Shown: positions 9,353 to 21,754 of the stretch, piece by piece
Position numbering within the stretch: the stretch's first letter is position 1
Layout of the letters: each line of letters begins with the position of its first letter
Origin: Carnegiea gigantea
Lineage: Eukaryota > Streptophyta > Magnoliopsida > Caryophyllales > Cactaceae
Length of the DNA stretch: 64,000 bases
Assembly (NCBI GenBank): GCA_029747015.1
Contig: JAKOGI010000573.1
Span: forward strand, 143,501-207,500
Direction of reading: 5' to 3'
Made by a program: the position numbers and the translations under genes
Notes under the pieces: generated by a model
Told to the model about the DNA's origin: nothing
Seen by the model: only the letters and a program-made list of their open reading frames with translations
Database searches by the model: none

Positions 9353-11735
9353 TATAATGTCCTATTGTAATCACTTCATTAACCTTAATTACTTGAACCT
9401 TAGTGGTTCATACCATGGAACAATAAGGTTTGGATGTTATCACTGTCCTAAGCAGGATAAGGCTTAAATAATTCACTTAGCATAACATTATAACACACTT
9501 TAGCTTACATGAAAACCAAATGATGCCCAATTTATACATTCACAAAATAACAGTCCAACAATCCACAAAGCTTACATTTGGATGACCCGTGACTTCATGA
9601 AATGTCAATGTAAGCTTGTTTAGGCTCCATTAACGGCTACCTCACCTCTCCAGTGTTGTCAGGCAAGAACTTCACGATTGAATTTCAAATTATTTTAGTT
9701 CAAATGAGGGGAAGAGAAGTTTATATTAAAACTGTTACAGTTATTAACTGATATAAAGTTCAAATCGATTAGCTCATATGTACAGTATGATCATTGAGTA
9801 GGTGCACACCTTTCAGATTGACCTGAAACATAAGCTGAAGTTACCTCTATGAACTAAAGGGCATAAGGCCTAATAATTGATAATTCGTTGATCCACTTGA
9901 TTATGCGGTAAAATAATGCTTAAAAATGATTCATTAAATAATTCTATATTATGAGATTTTGATATTTATAAAAATATCTAAATTTTCGAAATGTACAGGC
10001 AGTAAATGTACCTTGTTCCTTAAATTGTGTTATCTCACTTGTAAATTGACTGGGAAATGGCTCGAAGGCAATGACTTCGCCTTCTGTTTCAAACATACTT
10101 CAAAATTATTAACAGTTGACACAATTTTCGTCTTGTTAAACCTAATTATAAAAATGCACTATACTTGGGTATTTTATTAAACGGGATATGTTTGTAATCT
10201 CCTCTCTCTAATTTATTATTATTATCTTTGTAATTATGGTTGTTGTTGCTATTATAGTTATTATTATTACTATTACTATTATTATTATTTGTATTACAAT
10301 TGTTGTTATTATTATTATTATTGTTGTTGTTGTTGTTGTTGTTGTTGTTATTCCCTTCAAGTAATGTTTTTCTCTTTTACACTCCTAGCCAACTTCTCGT
10401 TTTAAGCAACTATTTAATCAATCTTCCTAATGATTTTGAAATTGATTATTTCACCATAACTAATCGCTCAACAAAGGGGTAGCCCAAGCTCCAATGAATT
10501 GTATGCACCAACTCGTTAACATTGAGTTTTCAATTAAAAATACTAATTTGGTTCTTGGAATATATTATGCGTAAATGATTTAGGCCTTGAAATGGTCTTT
10601 CCTCCCTCATACCCTTCCTCTCTTAACAAAATAATTCTCTTTCATATACTCATGACATAACTCCATCCCTAAGGCTAATTTCCCCCTTTTTCTGAAGCGG
10701 AAAAGACGAAAACAACAACTTCTCTTTTTACGAGTAGAGCTAAAAGACTAAAAGACACGAGGAAGCTTTAGCATCAATGGCTAGAGTCTACAACAACCTC
10801 GAAGTTCAAGTTGACTAATTTCTTGATCAATTATTTTTGTTCACTATCTAAGCCGTTTTTGCAATCATAAAGTTGTTCCACAAAAGGGGAAGAAGCAATT
10901 TGCGAGCTCTTTCTTGCTTCTGTACTTGACTTCTCTGATGCAGAATATAATAGCCATTCTTAATTGGCCCAAATAACGTTGCTCTCTTAAATGTTATAAT
11001 ATTAATCATACTTCAACATTTCCAACTCACACATATACTTCAAAACTCATTCAAACTTTGAATATAATACTTAAAGTATGCTAATTATTCCTAAATCTCA
11101 AATTTACTCAATTTCCTCTCTTCATTTCTCAACTAGCCCTTCACTAATCAACCCCAATAGATTCAACCATCATGTTAAACCCAAACAACCATTTAATCAA
11201 ATCCTTGCATTAATAAATAATTATTTAAAATTTCAAGAAAGAATAACAAGCTTCAACCCTAGTAACCCCTTCCTAAAATCTTCATCCAACCCTCCAAGTC
11301 TCATTTTATTAATCTCAATCAAGCAAAATCAATATCCCAATTCATGTTTAAACATCCATCCAAACCCAAGTAAATGCGCTAACTTCATCAATTTGAGAGA
11401 AAGAGGCAAGGGGAGAAAGATGGGGGTAGACTTGGCGGCCGATGACAGCGGGCAGCATTAGGCGGCGACGGTCAACAACTGCCAGCAGGCGGCTGGTGTG
11501 CGCAGGGTCCGGCATGGGAGGGAGAGGAGAGAGAAGAGAGATATGAAATGCTCGAGATTTTTGGGCCAAAATCACGTGAGATTGAGATTTTTCATCTCAA
11601 CTTTTATTTTCTTTTTTTTCCCTTTTTGTTGATAAACTTTTTAATCACTTTCTTTTTGAGCTATATTCTTTCCTTTTCAAGTAATTAATTAGCTAATTGA
11701 TTGGATGATATTATCTACTTATTTGCTCAAATATT
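9353..11735 (-). repeat. Decayed LTR related to the LTRs of element B
   Basis: The order of landmarks matches the element B LTR: a TATAATGTCC start (TGTAATGCCC in B), a TATCACTGTCCTAAGCAGG-like block, a TGATAATTCGTTGATCC-like block, an AATTTTCGAAATGTACAGG-like block and a GA-rich tract at about 11515-11545. Identity is low and the right end is lost, perhaps by the Helitron-like sequence at 11736. The 127-codon open frame at 11078-11461 lies inside and is not a gene. Confidence 0.45.
10218..10353. repeat. (TTA)n/(TTG)n microsatellite
   Basis: Mixed TTA, TTG and CTA trinucleotide runs; the poly-Leu open frame over it is an artefact. Confidence 0.9.
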
Positions 11736-12360
11736 TTAGAGTAGTGTACATGCCGTGCTTTGCACAGGCATGGGTAATTCTTCATTTAAACATAAATAGT
11801 AATTCAAATATAATTTTTGAATAATTTGGCTTAGATGCTTTTATGTTAATGACTTATAATTTTTTGTTCTCAAAATTATTTAAATGATCTGAATATATAT
11901 AAAATTAATAATGTTACCTGTTAATTGTTTATACGAAGATGAAGTTTCTCAAAATTAACCAAATCAAACGTATGCCTTGGTATATCGGCGCAGTCATCTT
12001 CTAATGCCCTCACATTAGTATTTGGGGAAAAGTGAAGCATTAATTTGCAGTCATTAACCATACGATAATTAGCTTTATTTCTGTCGACCTTGAACTTCGT
12101 AAATAAATATATACGACCTCGATATCTGTGAGCAAAACTTCCTTTAATTATTGCATGGATGTAATCAAACTGTAGGGACAAAAATACAATGGAGATTTAA
12201 GATATTCTAAAAATCAAAACGACTTTAATTATTTGAGAAGTGAATACAACTTACTACCTTTTCATCAATTAGAATCATGTCGATGCTTATAATCTCTCCC
12301 TTCCTTCGGGTGTTTGAAACTATCCACAAACATGCAACTCTTATCTTGATTTTTCAGTCT
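11736..12360 (-). mobile_element. Possible Helitron 3' end with cargo
   Basis: On the - strand a hairpin GCCTGTGCAAAGCACGGC (revcomp of 11752-11769) is followed, after 12 bases, by CTAA (revcomp of 11736-11739). A GC-rich hairpin about 10 bases before CTRR is the usual plant Helitron 3' end, and plant Helitrons often carry RPA-like genes such as the one next to it. Against it: the base after CTAA is A, not T, and no 5' end was found. Confidence 0.3.
11921..12356 (-). pseudogene. RPA70/DUF223-like OB-fold pseudogene, two exons
   Basis: Exon 12258-12353 gives IKIRVACLWIV...ISIDMILIDEK, and exon 11921-12169 gives FDYIHAIIKGSF...YLFTKFKVDRNKANYR, ending in IPRHTFDLVNF. Together they follow the first OB-fold (DUF223) of plant replication protein A large-subunit-like proteins, which bind single-stranded DNA. 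The 88-bp intron (12170-12257) has GT and AG at its ends and keeps the phase. A TGA at 12354-12356 stands where Trp is expected before the first Ile (WKIKIRV in relatives), and the protein stops after about 86 residues of the second exon, so the copy is truncated at both ends. Such fragments occur both as host gene copies and as Helitron cargo. Confidence 0.6.
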
Positions 12361-12678
12361 TCTTTTTCCGTGGTTAAATTGCTCAAAAAAAAAGTGTAGT
12401 TGTTGACAGCTTGTTTAGATTCATTCCTGAATGCAGGGGCGAGGATTAATGTACATATATGTATTGAGACTAACAAAGATGTAGAATACTTGCTGCTTTT
12501 GTATAGGAAGGAATACACATATATTGCTTACAATGAGAATGAGGATGCCATCGTATGTGGAGTACAAAAATAAGGACTTTGATCAAAGTTAGAAAAGTTT
12601 AGAGGTAGGTGTGTCCTTTTGATGGACTAATTAGGATTATATAGAAGATACTATTGTTATTGCTTTTGTTTTATTTGG

Positions 12679-12694
12679 AATTCTTCTTCTTCTT

Positions 12695-12724
<30 letters not shown>
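12679..12724. repeat. (CTT)n microsatellite
   Basis: About 15 uninterrupted TTC/CTT units; the poly-Phe frame over it is an artefact. Confidence 0.95.
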
Positions 12725-12725
<1 letters not shown>

Positions 12726-12749
12726 TGCTTCAATGTGGTTTACCTGGTA

Positions 12750-13930
12750 ATTAGTCTGCTGACGGATGACCATTGCTTTACCCAGCCTCATTATACAACA
12801 ATTGGGTTTGTACGTGGTATGAAACTTGTCAATTTTCTCAAAGTTGGAGGTGCATACAGATATTAAAGTAAAGCTGCTTGAAAGTTTTGCTTTCTCATGT
12901 TAGGAAAATGCTGAATGAGAATTTCATGAGCTTAGCTATAAGTCAAAGAAACAAATTGAATAAGACAATCACTGTAGTGGCTTTATTTTGTGCCAAATTA
13001 TTCCACAATTTTATTCTTGAATCGTTTTCATGTTCTCACTCTATTGGCAGAACATGTAGCCATTTTTTCCCATTCATGGATTAAGATTTAAGGTCTTTGA
13101 TGAAGAGTCCTTTGATGAGTGGGTGAAGCAGTGTGAAGCACAAGCTTTACCAGTGAGTTTGAATCTATACAAATAGTTGCAATAGCTTGGCTTTAAACTA
13201 TTCCTCTTGGTGGAAGAAGTGAACCTTCTAGCAATGCCACTGAGTTTCACATATTCACAAGATGAATTAAGGGGAACTCCAGTCAAATAACAATTATATT
13301 TGTTTGGTATTATTATTATTTTTAACTTATTATTATCTATTGATTTGCTTGAATTTTTTTTCTACAACCGCCAAACTTTAATAAAACTGGATTGGTAATT
13401 ACTTTGTCAACTAATGACCCTTGCTTGACCTAGCTTCATTATACAACAATTCACGGTTCAAATAATTATGTATTTCATTATTTTTTTCACTTTATTCACT
13501 GATAGCCCTTACTTGACCTAAACTTTAATTATGTTAGTTTGTATTAGGTTTATTGTTTAGGTAACTTATTATTATTAATTGATTTGCTTGGTCTTCTATA
13601 TGTAACCGCGAAGCTTCAATAAAAGTGATTATTGGTAATTATTTTGCCAACGGATGACCATTGCTATACCCAACCTCATTATACAACAATTTCAGTAAAC
13701 CCTTGATTTTCATAACTTCGCAAGATGAATTAGGGGGAAGTCTAATCAAATCAAATAGTAATTATTTTTTTAATATTATTATTATTTTTATAACTTATTA
13801 TTATCAATTGATTTGTTTGGTTTTCTATAACCGCCAAGCTTTAATAAAGGTGCTGATTGGTAATTACTTTGTTAACTGATGGCCCTTGCTTTACCTAGCC
13901 TCATTATACAACAATTTACCGTTCGAAAAA
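12750..13930 (+). repeat. Degenerate long tandem repeat
   Basis: A block including GATGACCATTGCTTTACC and CATTATACAACAATT recurs with the latter motif at 12789, 13437, 13677 and 13902; a worn copy of the first half lies near 13500. The last units are 225-240 bp apart and each also holds an ACCGCCAAGCTTTAATAAA-like motif. No coding potential. Confidence 0.7.
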
Positions 13931-14670
13931 TTATATATGTCAAAGTTATTTTTTTTCACTTGAGATCATTAATATCTAACATATCACTGCATAAGCATCT
14001 AACTCTTATCGATGTGCATTAGTATTATCACTTGTGCTCCATGATTTTTTCTTATTTATTTTGGATAAGTGTTCCATTGGCCTAAAGTATGAGACTTTAG
14101 GAGCATTTAGCTGTTGGTGGCAAGTTTGACTCTAACCGTGCTGCTATGGTAAAGATCTAAAGATGCAGTCTGTCTATAATACAGTATTGTACCTTAATAA
14201 GAATTACATGCAAAATGGCCCAATACAGTATGCAATGTGTAAGAATGTAGTCTATAATACAATATGATGCATTGTCATTCCCAACTTGGGTTTCTACATG
14301 GGAATTGCCCATTTATAACATTGGGAACGTTTGAAGTACTTCATAAATTACAATGTAAGTTTCATCTAGTTTTATGACTTCTCTGAAAAAGATAATTAAA
14401 AAAACCGAAAAAGCGTGATAAAGAGAAATTCGCTGTTCATGTGGAAATTCATTTATGATTGAATACGTCAAGAATAAACATTTAAAGGTATTTGTGAAAT
14501 TAGACTACACAAACATTGTTGTATTATGATTTCAAAAGTCATAGCATACCTACGTTAGGAAGATTGCCCCATTATGATCTGTTGTATTAATTACACAACT
14601 CCAAAGAAAAACGGAAAAATTTAAAAACCACTTGACCAACGATGTTGTGCCAAATATCATGCATCTTGAA
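13931..14670. other. No gene seen
   Basis: AT-rich sequence without long frames, RNA genes or element ends that I can recognise. Confidence 0.6.
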
Positions 14671-14938
14671 TAGTATTACTTTTCTTATTTTTTATCATTT
14701 TATTGTAAAGTCGTTTTTGATCTCTCAAAGCTATTTATTGTATTCTAAATCTAATTGTAAAACTATTTTGACTTTCAAATTTTAAGAAGAAAAGAACACA
14801 TTGAATTCTTATTATTATGACATTTGGGATTAAAGAAAAAATGAAAGAAAAAAGGGAAAGAAGTCAATAATAATATGACACTTGTCAAGCTATCATTAAC
14901 CCATTTTTGCCATTTAGTTTTATATTATATATATGATA
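14671..14938 (+). repeat. Direct repeat, copy 1 of 2
   Basis: About 268 bp, some 90% alike to 15889-16156 by eye, running from a TTACTTTTCT block to a TATATATATGATAT block. Neither copy has TG...CA ends. Confidence 0.85.
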
Positions 14939-15888
14939 TTAGGGTGAATCTCGTACTTCACACAAGTTTTTATTAATATTTATTTAACAATAAGAAAATA
15001 AAAATAGTTTATCATTGCTGACATCTAAAATATACTATAATACACAACATTTATTAAAACAAACAAAATTTTAAAATAAATATCAATGAAATTATAATAA
15101 TTATTTAATTTAAATATTAATTTTTCGCATGGTATTTTCAATATTGTTGGTTTATGATTTAAATATCATAGTCTGCATAAATCTAAGAAAATAGTAATGT
15201 AAAATAAACCTATGATCTATATACAGTTGTTTTAAATAGAAGAATGAATTTACGACTTTCATTTTGATCATATGAGTCATGTACATGTATTACCTAAAAA
15301 ATATGCATAAATAATTTACGAAATTATAATATACAGTGAAAAAGCTTACTGATAAAAAATTTGAATTATCATTATACTCACTTTTATTTTTTAAAAATTA
15401 TTTTTTTTTCATTTATCTAAATTTTACTCTTTATTGGGACGATTATAAAATAATTAAGCGCAAGCATTTTATTCTCAAAAGTTATTTGAATTTCCTACTT
15501 ATCAATAGTCAATGTATTTTTAAATAGTGATTGCAATGTCTTACAATAAACATTTTGCATAGTCAAATTAAGTTGATTAAAGTTAAAGTGAGTGTACTAA
15601 TTTGTAGATAATTTTTGAAGATACATTAAATTATTATTAATTTTTTCTCTTATATTGTTTGTCAATTAATGTTTATAATTGTCTAAATAATTGTATAAAA
15701 GATTAATACTTTTATTATTTTATTTCATTATATATATAGTAAATGCATTTTTTACTTCTAAAACTCTATAAGTAAATGATTATACTAATCTACAGTTATT
15801 ACTATTTACAAACTAAACTTAATTATAAAATTATTTTTGACTTGTCAAAATGCACGAGTAAAAAAGTACATGAACCGTTTATTATAAT
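14939..15888. other. Spacer between the direct repeats, no gene seen
   Basis: About 950 bp of very AT-rich DNA. No PBS, polypurine tract or coding frame is visible, so an LTR-element reading is not supported. Confidence 0.6.
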
Positions 15889-16156
15889 AATATTACTTTT
15901 CTCATTTTGTATCATTTTATTGTAAAGTCGTTTTTGATCTCTCAAAGCTATTTATTATACTCTAAATCTAATGTAAAACTATTTTTGACTTTCAAATTTT
16001 AAGAATAAAAGAACACATTGAATTCTTATTATTATGACATTTGGGATTAAAGAAAAAATGAAAGAAAAAAGAAAAAGAAGCCAATAATAATGTCACACTT
16101 GTCAAGCCATCATTAACCCATTTAGGCCATTCAGTTTTATATTATATATATGATAT
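15889..16156 (+). repeat. Direct repeat, copy 2 of 2
   Basis: Second copy of the 14671-14938 repeat in the same orientation. Confidence 0.85.
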
Positions 16157-19100
16157 ATGGTTGTTCCAAACTGAATGATAAAATCTTAAACATTCATTTT
16201 ATAAATCGAACTTTGTTAATTATGTGCATATTTCCCCATTAACAGTTTTACTATTATATTATTATTTACCTTACCACTAAACAATAAGATGGTCATAATT
16301 TAAAATTGTTTATGCGAGCCCACTAACATCACTGGAGCCTTGCAAAACATGTAAATTCTAGACATCGAATTGAAGTGCGCGTGCTTAATTTTTATTAAAA
16401 CTTGATTAAGTGAAAATTATACACATAAATTATGTTCAGGCTATTACAAAACCTATAGAGATAGATGGTCCCCACTTCAGATTATTTGTGGGCCTTTCAA
16501 AAACTTCTTTTAAATAAACCTATTATCCCTTTTGACATCCCTTTCAATTTATAATTTCATTTAAAAGCATGAATTCGATTTTCTAAGTTTTCCTAATAGT
16601 TCAATGCAACTCCACTTTTTTATTAAAATTGATTTTATCTATTCTTTTATTTTGCATTTATTTTTGCACTAAATATTTCGGGTCAGAGTAGAATGAGATA
16701 GTATTTATGGACGAGCTAATCCAATTAATATGATATTGTTTGGGTCTAGGATAAGGTCTTAGATTAGTACCCGGGAGGCCTAAAACTCGAAATACTCCAT
16801 ACCAAAAATAAAAATAAATATTGAAATAAAAATTAAAAAATCACTCTAGCAACCAGGTCCAACTATTTATGGCGAACTGCACTCGGGTTTCGGGTCGTGG
16901 TCCTTGCACATGGTCATGCATATTTAGGGCATTAATGACGAATGTTTGAAGCAATATAAGCTAGCAAACAATTAACACCGTTAATCTATTTGTAGATATG
17001 CATGTTGTGTGAGCTAGATGAATGGCAACAAGCAAACAAGCAGCAATAGAATGTGGCAACAATGAATACAAGTAGCCTGTGTTTGCGGCATGGTCTCATT
17101 AGTTTAACCGTGTTACTTGGCACAAGGCATGTTGTCTTTTCATCTTCTCCCGTGCATGAGTTTGGACGATTTGCTTTTTAAGGCTCTTGTTTTTCTACTA
17201 TTTGGAGGCTTGAATGAAGATGGTACGGGGTATTCTAGTCCATTTATTCTTTTTTTAGGGTTAGAGCGGGATTGAGTGATTAGAAGAAGAAGATTAGCAA
17301 GTAAACTACAGATCTGTCTTGCATCGACATGTTCAAGCATCAATCTCGAATTGAAGACTAAGCATTTCTTCCCCCTTCGCTTTCTCTTCTTTCAATTATA
17401 TTTCTTCTTAGTGTGTAAAGTTAAAGTCGATTAGATTTCTTTAATTTGGGGATTTGCTAGCTGATGATGACTTTCCTTGGAGTAGTTATTTATGAGTCTT
17501 TTCCATCTTTGTTGATGCATAATTAATATAATTCTAGAGGTCTGATTTTTGAGTAAGTTTATTTGTCATCTACTTGCTTGCGGTAGATGTTGGATGATTA
17601 AAGTGAAATTGGGTATTGGAATACTTTATGAGCATAGAATGATTGAAAATCATGAAAGTAGGAGCTTGAGTAATTCTAAACATTTGATTATGAATGAAAA
17701 GGTAGTTGTAAGACTTTTAATTGTAGCTTTTAAACTAAATTGACTTTGTGAGAAGGTTTTGCAACTTACTTTTAGTGGATCATTATCTGATGAAATAAAT
17801 TCCTAGATGCTTAGTTTCCATTGATTTAGACCAAGTTAAATTATGTCTTTTTATCATATTGCTATAACCTCAGAGTACAAGCTCATTTAGCAAATTTAGA
17901 AGGCACAAAACTCAATAATTTGAGCCTATCTTTATGGATATGACACTTAGTATACATAATCACATTGTGTATTTGTTGCATATCAATATCTTGTTTGGTC
18001 GAAGGCGTCATGTTTTGTAGTTGTGACAATGGGCCATAAACTAATTGCTGCAAGCTCATATGTAAAAGATGAAGGAAATGATGAGAAGTTATATAGTCGG
18101 CATGACGAGTGAGAGTTTGGGCCTGTACTATTGGAGGACTGGGCAGAGATAACATAGTTGGTTTTTATGGACTATAATTATCCGTAGTATGAAGAGTTTG
18201 ATTAAGAATTATTTGGAATGGATTTTCAAGTACAATAAAGTGGAAAATATGCTCATAAAAATCACATCTATTGATGTAAATATAATTTCTTCTCGTAGTC
18301 ACACACCTACCAACCTTTTTGTCCAAAAGTATATGTTAAAATGTGCACCTTGTAGAACATGAGTTAAATTTATCTCAGATTCATTTCATATAATTCTAAT
18401 ACACCTCAATTTAATAATCTTGCTAGAAATAAAGAGATAGAACTCTACCTACCAGAAATATCATCTACGATACATATGAATTACATGAGTAACATATTAT
18501 TGTGTTGTCTAATAATATCAAACCTCATTTTATTTTTCAAAGCGAAAGGGAGCCTCTCCTCTTTTGAGTCCTTGTCCAAAATGCTCTAAGGGTACGAGTC
18601 GTCCATACCTATGGCCAAAGCAAACCCAAGCTATACATTGTATTTTAGCTTTTCAAGTTGTTTTAGGGCAAAATTCAGCTATCCCCACCTAATAGTTTGT
18701 CCCAACAACTTTGACAGAGTCCGTACTCCATTTCAAGGAGCCTAACAAAGTCAGTTCCAAACCAAAGTTAGTGATCTGCCTGGGCAAATCATACACGAAA
18801 GTCAGTGATCTATCAAAGTCTTTGATGACGTCTTTAAAACTGTTCCGAAAGCATTCCAAGAGGCATGAATCAACCCTTAGTTTCATCGATTAATACTCCA
18901 CTGTTTGACTACATTCTTGAGCTTCCAATCAAGACACCCAATTCCGTTAAAGTTCTTCTCACTTGGAAGCCCATGCATGAACAAGTATTTAATGATCGGA
19001 GATCAATCATTAAATGGGATGAATTAATAGTAAATAAAACCTAGTCTTTTTGTATTTCTTCTATAGTTTTATGCATTTTTTGTTTCAACGCTTTAAAGTT

Positions 19101-19200
19101 AAGTGTATTAGTTTAATGCTTTGTATTTTCGTTTAACCAGGAGTGAATCCCCTTTCCCCTATAAATTGCAAAGCTATCCATTTGGGTAAGAATTGAGTGT
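16157..19200. other. No gene seen; possible old LTR remnant at 17340-17900
   Basis: The frames here are short and have no recognisable motif. Bases about 17340-17900 share landmarks with the LARD LTR (a TCGATTAGATTTC-like block, AATTCCTAGATGC near 17798, then TTGATTTAGA), which suggests a strongly diverged relative. A TATA-like CTATAAATTG at 19160-19169 lies just left of element B. Confidence 0.45.
19196..19200 (+). other. Target site duplication of element B, left
   Basis: AGTGT, repeated exactly at 30179-30183 on the other side of the element. Confidence 0.9.
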
Positions 19201-21741
19201 TGTAACGCCCCCAAATGTACATAAATTACTATTTGCATTCCTTTCATTAGTTTTCCCAATTAGAAATAATAACCCAAATGATCAGGCGTTACCGCTGTCT
19301 AATAAGGATAAGACTTTGCTTATATATGAAAAATTTAGCCATAATAATCAATATTTACCATCAAAGGGCATTCACACCATCACAACCATTCAGACCCTTT
19401 AGATAAATATAGAAATTGTTCTAACATCAAAACCATTCAACCATCTCAAGAATTACACCAAAACATAGAATTCTAGTAAAATATATAGTTTCAACACCAA
19501 AATATATCACAATATGGTGTTATAAACATCTCAACGCTAATACACCACCATTCCATATAGACTTCCTGGCTCACTTATCATCTCCAGCCTTCCTACCCGC
19601 TTGAGGGCGATTCACTGAACACTTTTCTAAAGCAAAAAATGAAAATATTTCGAACTATGAGGCGAAGCTCAGTACATGCATTCCTGTATTGTTAAACGAT
19701 CAATGCAACGCTAATTGGGCCCACATTGTAATTCATTTTAACAAAAAATAGGGAATGAGATAAATATGAAACTGCTTTGTCAATTATTATCTGATAGTGA
19801 ACCCCTAGTAACTGTTACAATCTGAAAATAGGTGTATACCTGCCAAATCAATCGGGGGATCTGACTTGAAGCCGCGCGGATAACTGAATGGCAATGCCCT
19901 GTAACTGATAACTGATGGGATCACTAATTATGCGATAAATCACTGATTAAATTAATTCATTGATGTACTTACCAAAACACTATAATTTTGATAAATACGT
20001 GCTGATTTCTAAAGATACAGACAATGAACGTATCTGAAATTTTTAAATGTAAGCTTACTGAATAATATTATGCACAAAAGTGGAAGGAATGATAGATTAG
20101 GCCCTGATTCTATACAAAATTATTGTTGTAGGAACATACGGTTAGCAAAAATATTTATTTCATAGCTAATGATTTAGTAAAAGAAAAATAAGAGCATAAC
20201 AGGGGCTTAGAAAGAATGACTTGTAATCATCCGACCTCTGATTGAGACTTAAAACCCCCATACAGAAAGCTTAGGAAGTCTCAAAATCTTTCATTCAGAA
20301 CACAAGCTCGATTCCCACAATAGAATTTCCAGAATGAGGTTAGAACACAAGCATATCAGTTTTGGTCCATTCTACACGGTTTTGGTAAAACGACCATAAC
20401 TTTTTCCACAGATCTCGGATTAAGGCGATTCAAAAGGCATTTGAAAGCTAACACACCAAACTATCTACCGACCAAAACTATAATTTTCCAATGGGCTGAT
20501 CATTACGAGTTTAATCCTAAAATCTGTCCTATTTTTCTGAAATTTTCAGCCCTCACTATTTTAGCTTTTCCCTCTCTTTTTTACACAAATTCTCAACTTA
20601 AACCATTCCTTAAAAGCATGTAAACAATATTTGATCCATTCCAACATCATACTAAATCACCACACTCAAATTCACTTCATAATCATATCTAATAAAGATC
20701 ATTTTTCAATAAAATACACACATAAACCAAGTTTAATGCTAGTTTAATCCAAACCATACATTACTTGCCAAAACACTATTTTATGGTCAATTTGGACTCA
20801 CTTCAACTCATTTGAAATCACAAAAAAATCATCATAAGCACCACTAGCTTAGAAGATGACCAAATCAAAGATAAAACAATCAAAATCCAACACTTTATTA
20901 TCAAGCTTGCATGATTAAGTATTAACCCTAACCCTAGCATGATCTAACCTCAACTCCACCATGATCAATACTAAAATAACTCTTATTTCTTATCAAAACA
21001 TCATGATCAAAGATCACAAACATCAAAACAAGAATCAAAACTAAAGTAAAAAGCAAAACCAATAAAATCAAGTTCAAGATTACTCACTTTGCTTGAAGAT
21101 AGATGGATGTGATGTTTAGTAGTTTTGATGATGGAGGATGGTGGCTAGTGGTATTAGGATGTCGGGGGATCGGAGGCCACCGGGGTTGGCCAGAAAATTG
21201 GCTAGAAATCACCCAAATAGCTGCTGGGCTGGCTGGCATGAAGGAGAGAGAAAGGAGAGAGAAAATGGGTTTTTGGGTCGAGTTGTGCTTTTTTTTTTTT
21301 TTTTAACTAATCCAACTCTTGGCTGAGTTTTTAACTAGAAAAGTAACTTTTTCAGGCTAACCATGGTTAAGCTTAATCATGGTAATTAGTTAGGTCAATA
21401 AGCAAACTTGTTGGGCTTTAAATCGGCTGAAATAAGTTGGGTTCGGGAATAAAACGCTTCGTAACGATAACGTTTTTACGAAACTCAAAATTAAATTTTT
21501 GTAATGTTACGGAAAACAAAATAAATTACTTAGATTAAACTTGTTAGAGCCTACTATCAATTCTTCCAAAGTTTTATGTTAATAAATTAAATAAATAAAT
21601 AAAGTCCGAATTGCCAAGTGAGGGCCCAAATAAGTTTTTTTCCGACCGAGATGAATAAATGCGATAAATAAATGTGAGAAACAAAATCATAAACATGAGA
21701 TAATTAAATAAATAAACATAATTTAGGGTTGGGCTATTACA
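19201..21741 (-). repeat. Element B 3' LTR (left copy)
   Basis: On the + strand it runs TGTAACGCCC...GGGCTATTACA, that is TG...CA on either strand. 2,541 bp. It holds a GA-rich tract at 21241-21264. Confidence 0.95.
21241..21264 (-). promoter_or_regulatory. CT-repeat tract about 490 bp into the LTR
   Basis: GA-rich on the + strand, CT-rich in the element's sense direction. Similar tracts lie at the same depth in the right LTR (29685-29709) and in both LTRs of element C, which points to a core promoter or start-site region; this role is inference. Confidence 0.3.
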
Positions 21742-21754
21742 GCTTTTCCCCCTT
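21742..21754 (-). other. Element B polypurine tract
   Basis: Reads AAGGGGGAAAAGC on the - strand directly before the 3' LTR. Confidence 0.85.

Noticed and set aside
11078..11461. 127-codon + strand frame
   Set aside because: Lies in a decayed LTR; Asn/Ser/Pro-rich with no motif and opposite to the LTR's sense.
14671..16156. TRIM-type retrotransposon
   Set aside because: The repeats have no TG...CA ends, and neither PBS nor polypurine tract is found between them.
17883..18155. 90-codon - strand frame as a possible copia gag fragment
   Set aside because: No zinc knuckle or other gag block, and the surrounding frames are closed.
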